DNA from: Armillaria gallica
Lineage: Eukaryota > Basidiomycota > Agaricomycetes > Agaricales > Physalacriaceae
NCBI GenBank assembly: GCA_037576215.1
Contig: JBANDB010000011.1
Span: 1,550,001 to 1,614,000, forward strand
Direction of reading: 5' to 3'
Length of the DNA: 64,000 nt
Below are positions 62,857 through 64,000 of the stretch, in pieces (position 1 is the first letter of the stretch; each line of letters opens with the position of its first letter). Position numbers and translations under genes: made by a program. The notes under the pieces are model-generated. The model did no database searches and was not told the DNA's origin. It saw only the letters and a program-made list of their open reading frames with translations.

Positions 62857-63961
62857 TCAGGGGAAGGCGTGTATGGAAACTAGAGCAAATCCAGAGAGAG
62901 CAAAGACGAGGACAAGAGGGGGGAGAGCGGTATTGTCCAAGCAACGCAGCAGAAATGACGTGCGGGCTACGATGATGTTGCGTCTGCTAATCTGTGCAGC
63001 AGACAGAAACTCTAGTGTGCAGAAGATGGATGTCCTGATGCGGTTCTTTGTGCTGGGTAGAATGCCAGAAATGCGTTGAGCAATGCTTGTACCAAGTGGA
63101 GCGCGTCGACGTCTGTTGCACGACCCTGTGAGAAGCTCCTTATGCAGCGGCCAGACAAATTGATGAAACACAAGATGAGAAGCAGCTCACAATAAGTGCT
63201 GCTTCACGATGCGTATACAAAGAGCGTACCATCATTTAAAATGGCTGAAATCGTTGCAATTCGTTGCAATCCATACAGATGCGTGTAAAGTGGCCTGCGG
63301 AAGATAAATTTCTTGCCAGGTCAGCCTAGCCGCGCTTATACAAATCGAGACAAAAACTCACCATCTAAACTGGCAGGGAAGGATGATCAAAGTTCAAGGG
63401 ATAGTCTGTGTATTTACAGGCGGAAGCCATGAAGCGTCTCGTGACCACGAAAGAACAGTGCCCTTTTGACGCGCTAAGCAGTGTTTGTAGGCATAGAAGT
63501 TCTCTGGGAGAGCCAGGCAGGAACCAAAAAAGTAGAATGGCAAGCAAGAAAACCGGAGAAGAGACAAATCGAATCAAGATGACCATGGGAAATGCAGTCG
63601 AGAACCAAATGATGATAACACGGCTCAAACCTACGTCAGGTCCTTCCTCTGCGCTCTGGCGATTTCAGACAAAAGTCTAGCACGCTCTTTCAGTAGAGAC
63701 ACGGTACGCAGATGCTCGTCACCGTAATTGGAGTCGTAAAGTGCCTACAAAAGGCTGTCAATAACATATAGCGCGACGATAGCAAGGAAATCTCACGCTC
63801 TGGTTACTGCTTGAGTGTGATTGCCTACTCCAGGGTGTCCTACTAGACTCAAACGATTCGACTTCCAAGTCCTGGTCCACAGAACCAATCGTACCGGTAT
63901 ATCTCCCCGGAACCCTCGCCGACGTCTCCCTCTCGTTAAATAGAGGCAAGGAAAGCGCCAA
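62857..63961 (-). CDS. Tentative multi-exon gene, possible membrane protein
   Basis: Exon-like pieces on the minus strand. ATG 63,961 gives MALSLPLFNERETSARVPGR and VDQDLEVESFESSRTP. Near 63,650-63,740 is DEHLRTVSLLKERARLLSEI with ARAQRKDLT next to a GT. At 63,628-63,365 comes a strongly hydrophobic stretch (VIIIWFSTAFPMVILIRFVS, FLLAILLFWFLPGSP). At 63,171-62,857 is another hydrophobic piece (PPLVLVFALSGFALVSIHAF). I could not join them in phase with confidence, and no family is recognised. Confidence 0.25.
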
Positions 63962-64000
63962 GGGTGAGGGTACCTCGTGAATACATCTTGGAGGCGTACG

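Overview
The window looks like an Agaricomycete (Basidiomycota) nuclear chromosome. The evidence is short 45-65 bp GT-AG introns, fungal cytochrome P450s, two seven-helix-type DUF6533 membrane proteins, a large F-box protein, DUF2235 fragments and chromodomain-bearing Ty3/gypsy retrotransposons. I see no rRNA, tRNA or CRISPR. Coordinates and exon models were read by eye and no database was searched.

Positions 1-37,000 are a transposon nest. A left-truncated minus-strand chromovirus (family C, 1-3,279) is followed by a fragment of a non-autonomous DNA element and by degenerate coding sequence of unknown function. That degenerate sequence is split by a complete 5.9-kb chromovirus D (5,219-11,155, target duplication CAGGA) and by chromovirus A (13,348-35,731, duplication GGATT). 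A itself carries chromovirus B in the opposite orientation (15,881-26,122, duplication ACCAC). B's downstream LTR carries a 1,770-bp DNA element, and A also holds a 1,630-bp sister copy and a 1.37-kb ACTAGT-rich insertion. The order of LTR divergence (A about 8%, B about 5%) agrees with the order of nesting. Every difference I see between paired LTRs is a transition, and most in-frame stops are TGA, mainly where Arg (CGA) is expected, so loss of methylated CpG is the likely cause of decay.

Families A, B and C share an organisation I find notable. They have GATA-motif clusters near the LTR start, a TATA box in A and C, and a 13-nt sequence at the predicted transcript start that is exactly complementary to the primer-binding site just inside the LTR, with one compensatory base change between families. 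This suggests Tf1-like self-priming. Each also has a separate ORF1 with an N-terminal transmembrane segment ahead of gag-pol.

Positions 38,500-61,500 are gene-bearing. A block from 39.5 to 53.6 kb holds a multi-exon P450, an Erg6-like methyltransferase, a DUF6533 protein, a CYP7/8-like P450 and a DHA2-type MFS transporter, mostly in divergent pairs. It could be a sterol or triterpenoid tailoring and export cluster, but no core synthase is in the window. The MFS gene has 17 exons, several only 9-16 nt long. A second DUF6533 gene, a P450 remnant and an F-box gene follow. The last 2.5 kb hold only weak coding signals.
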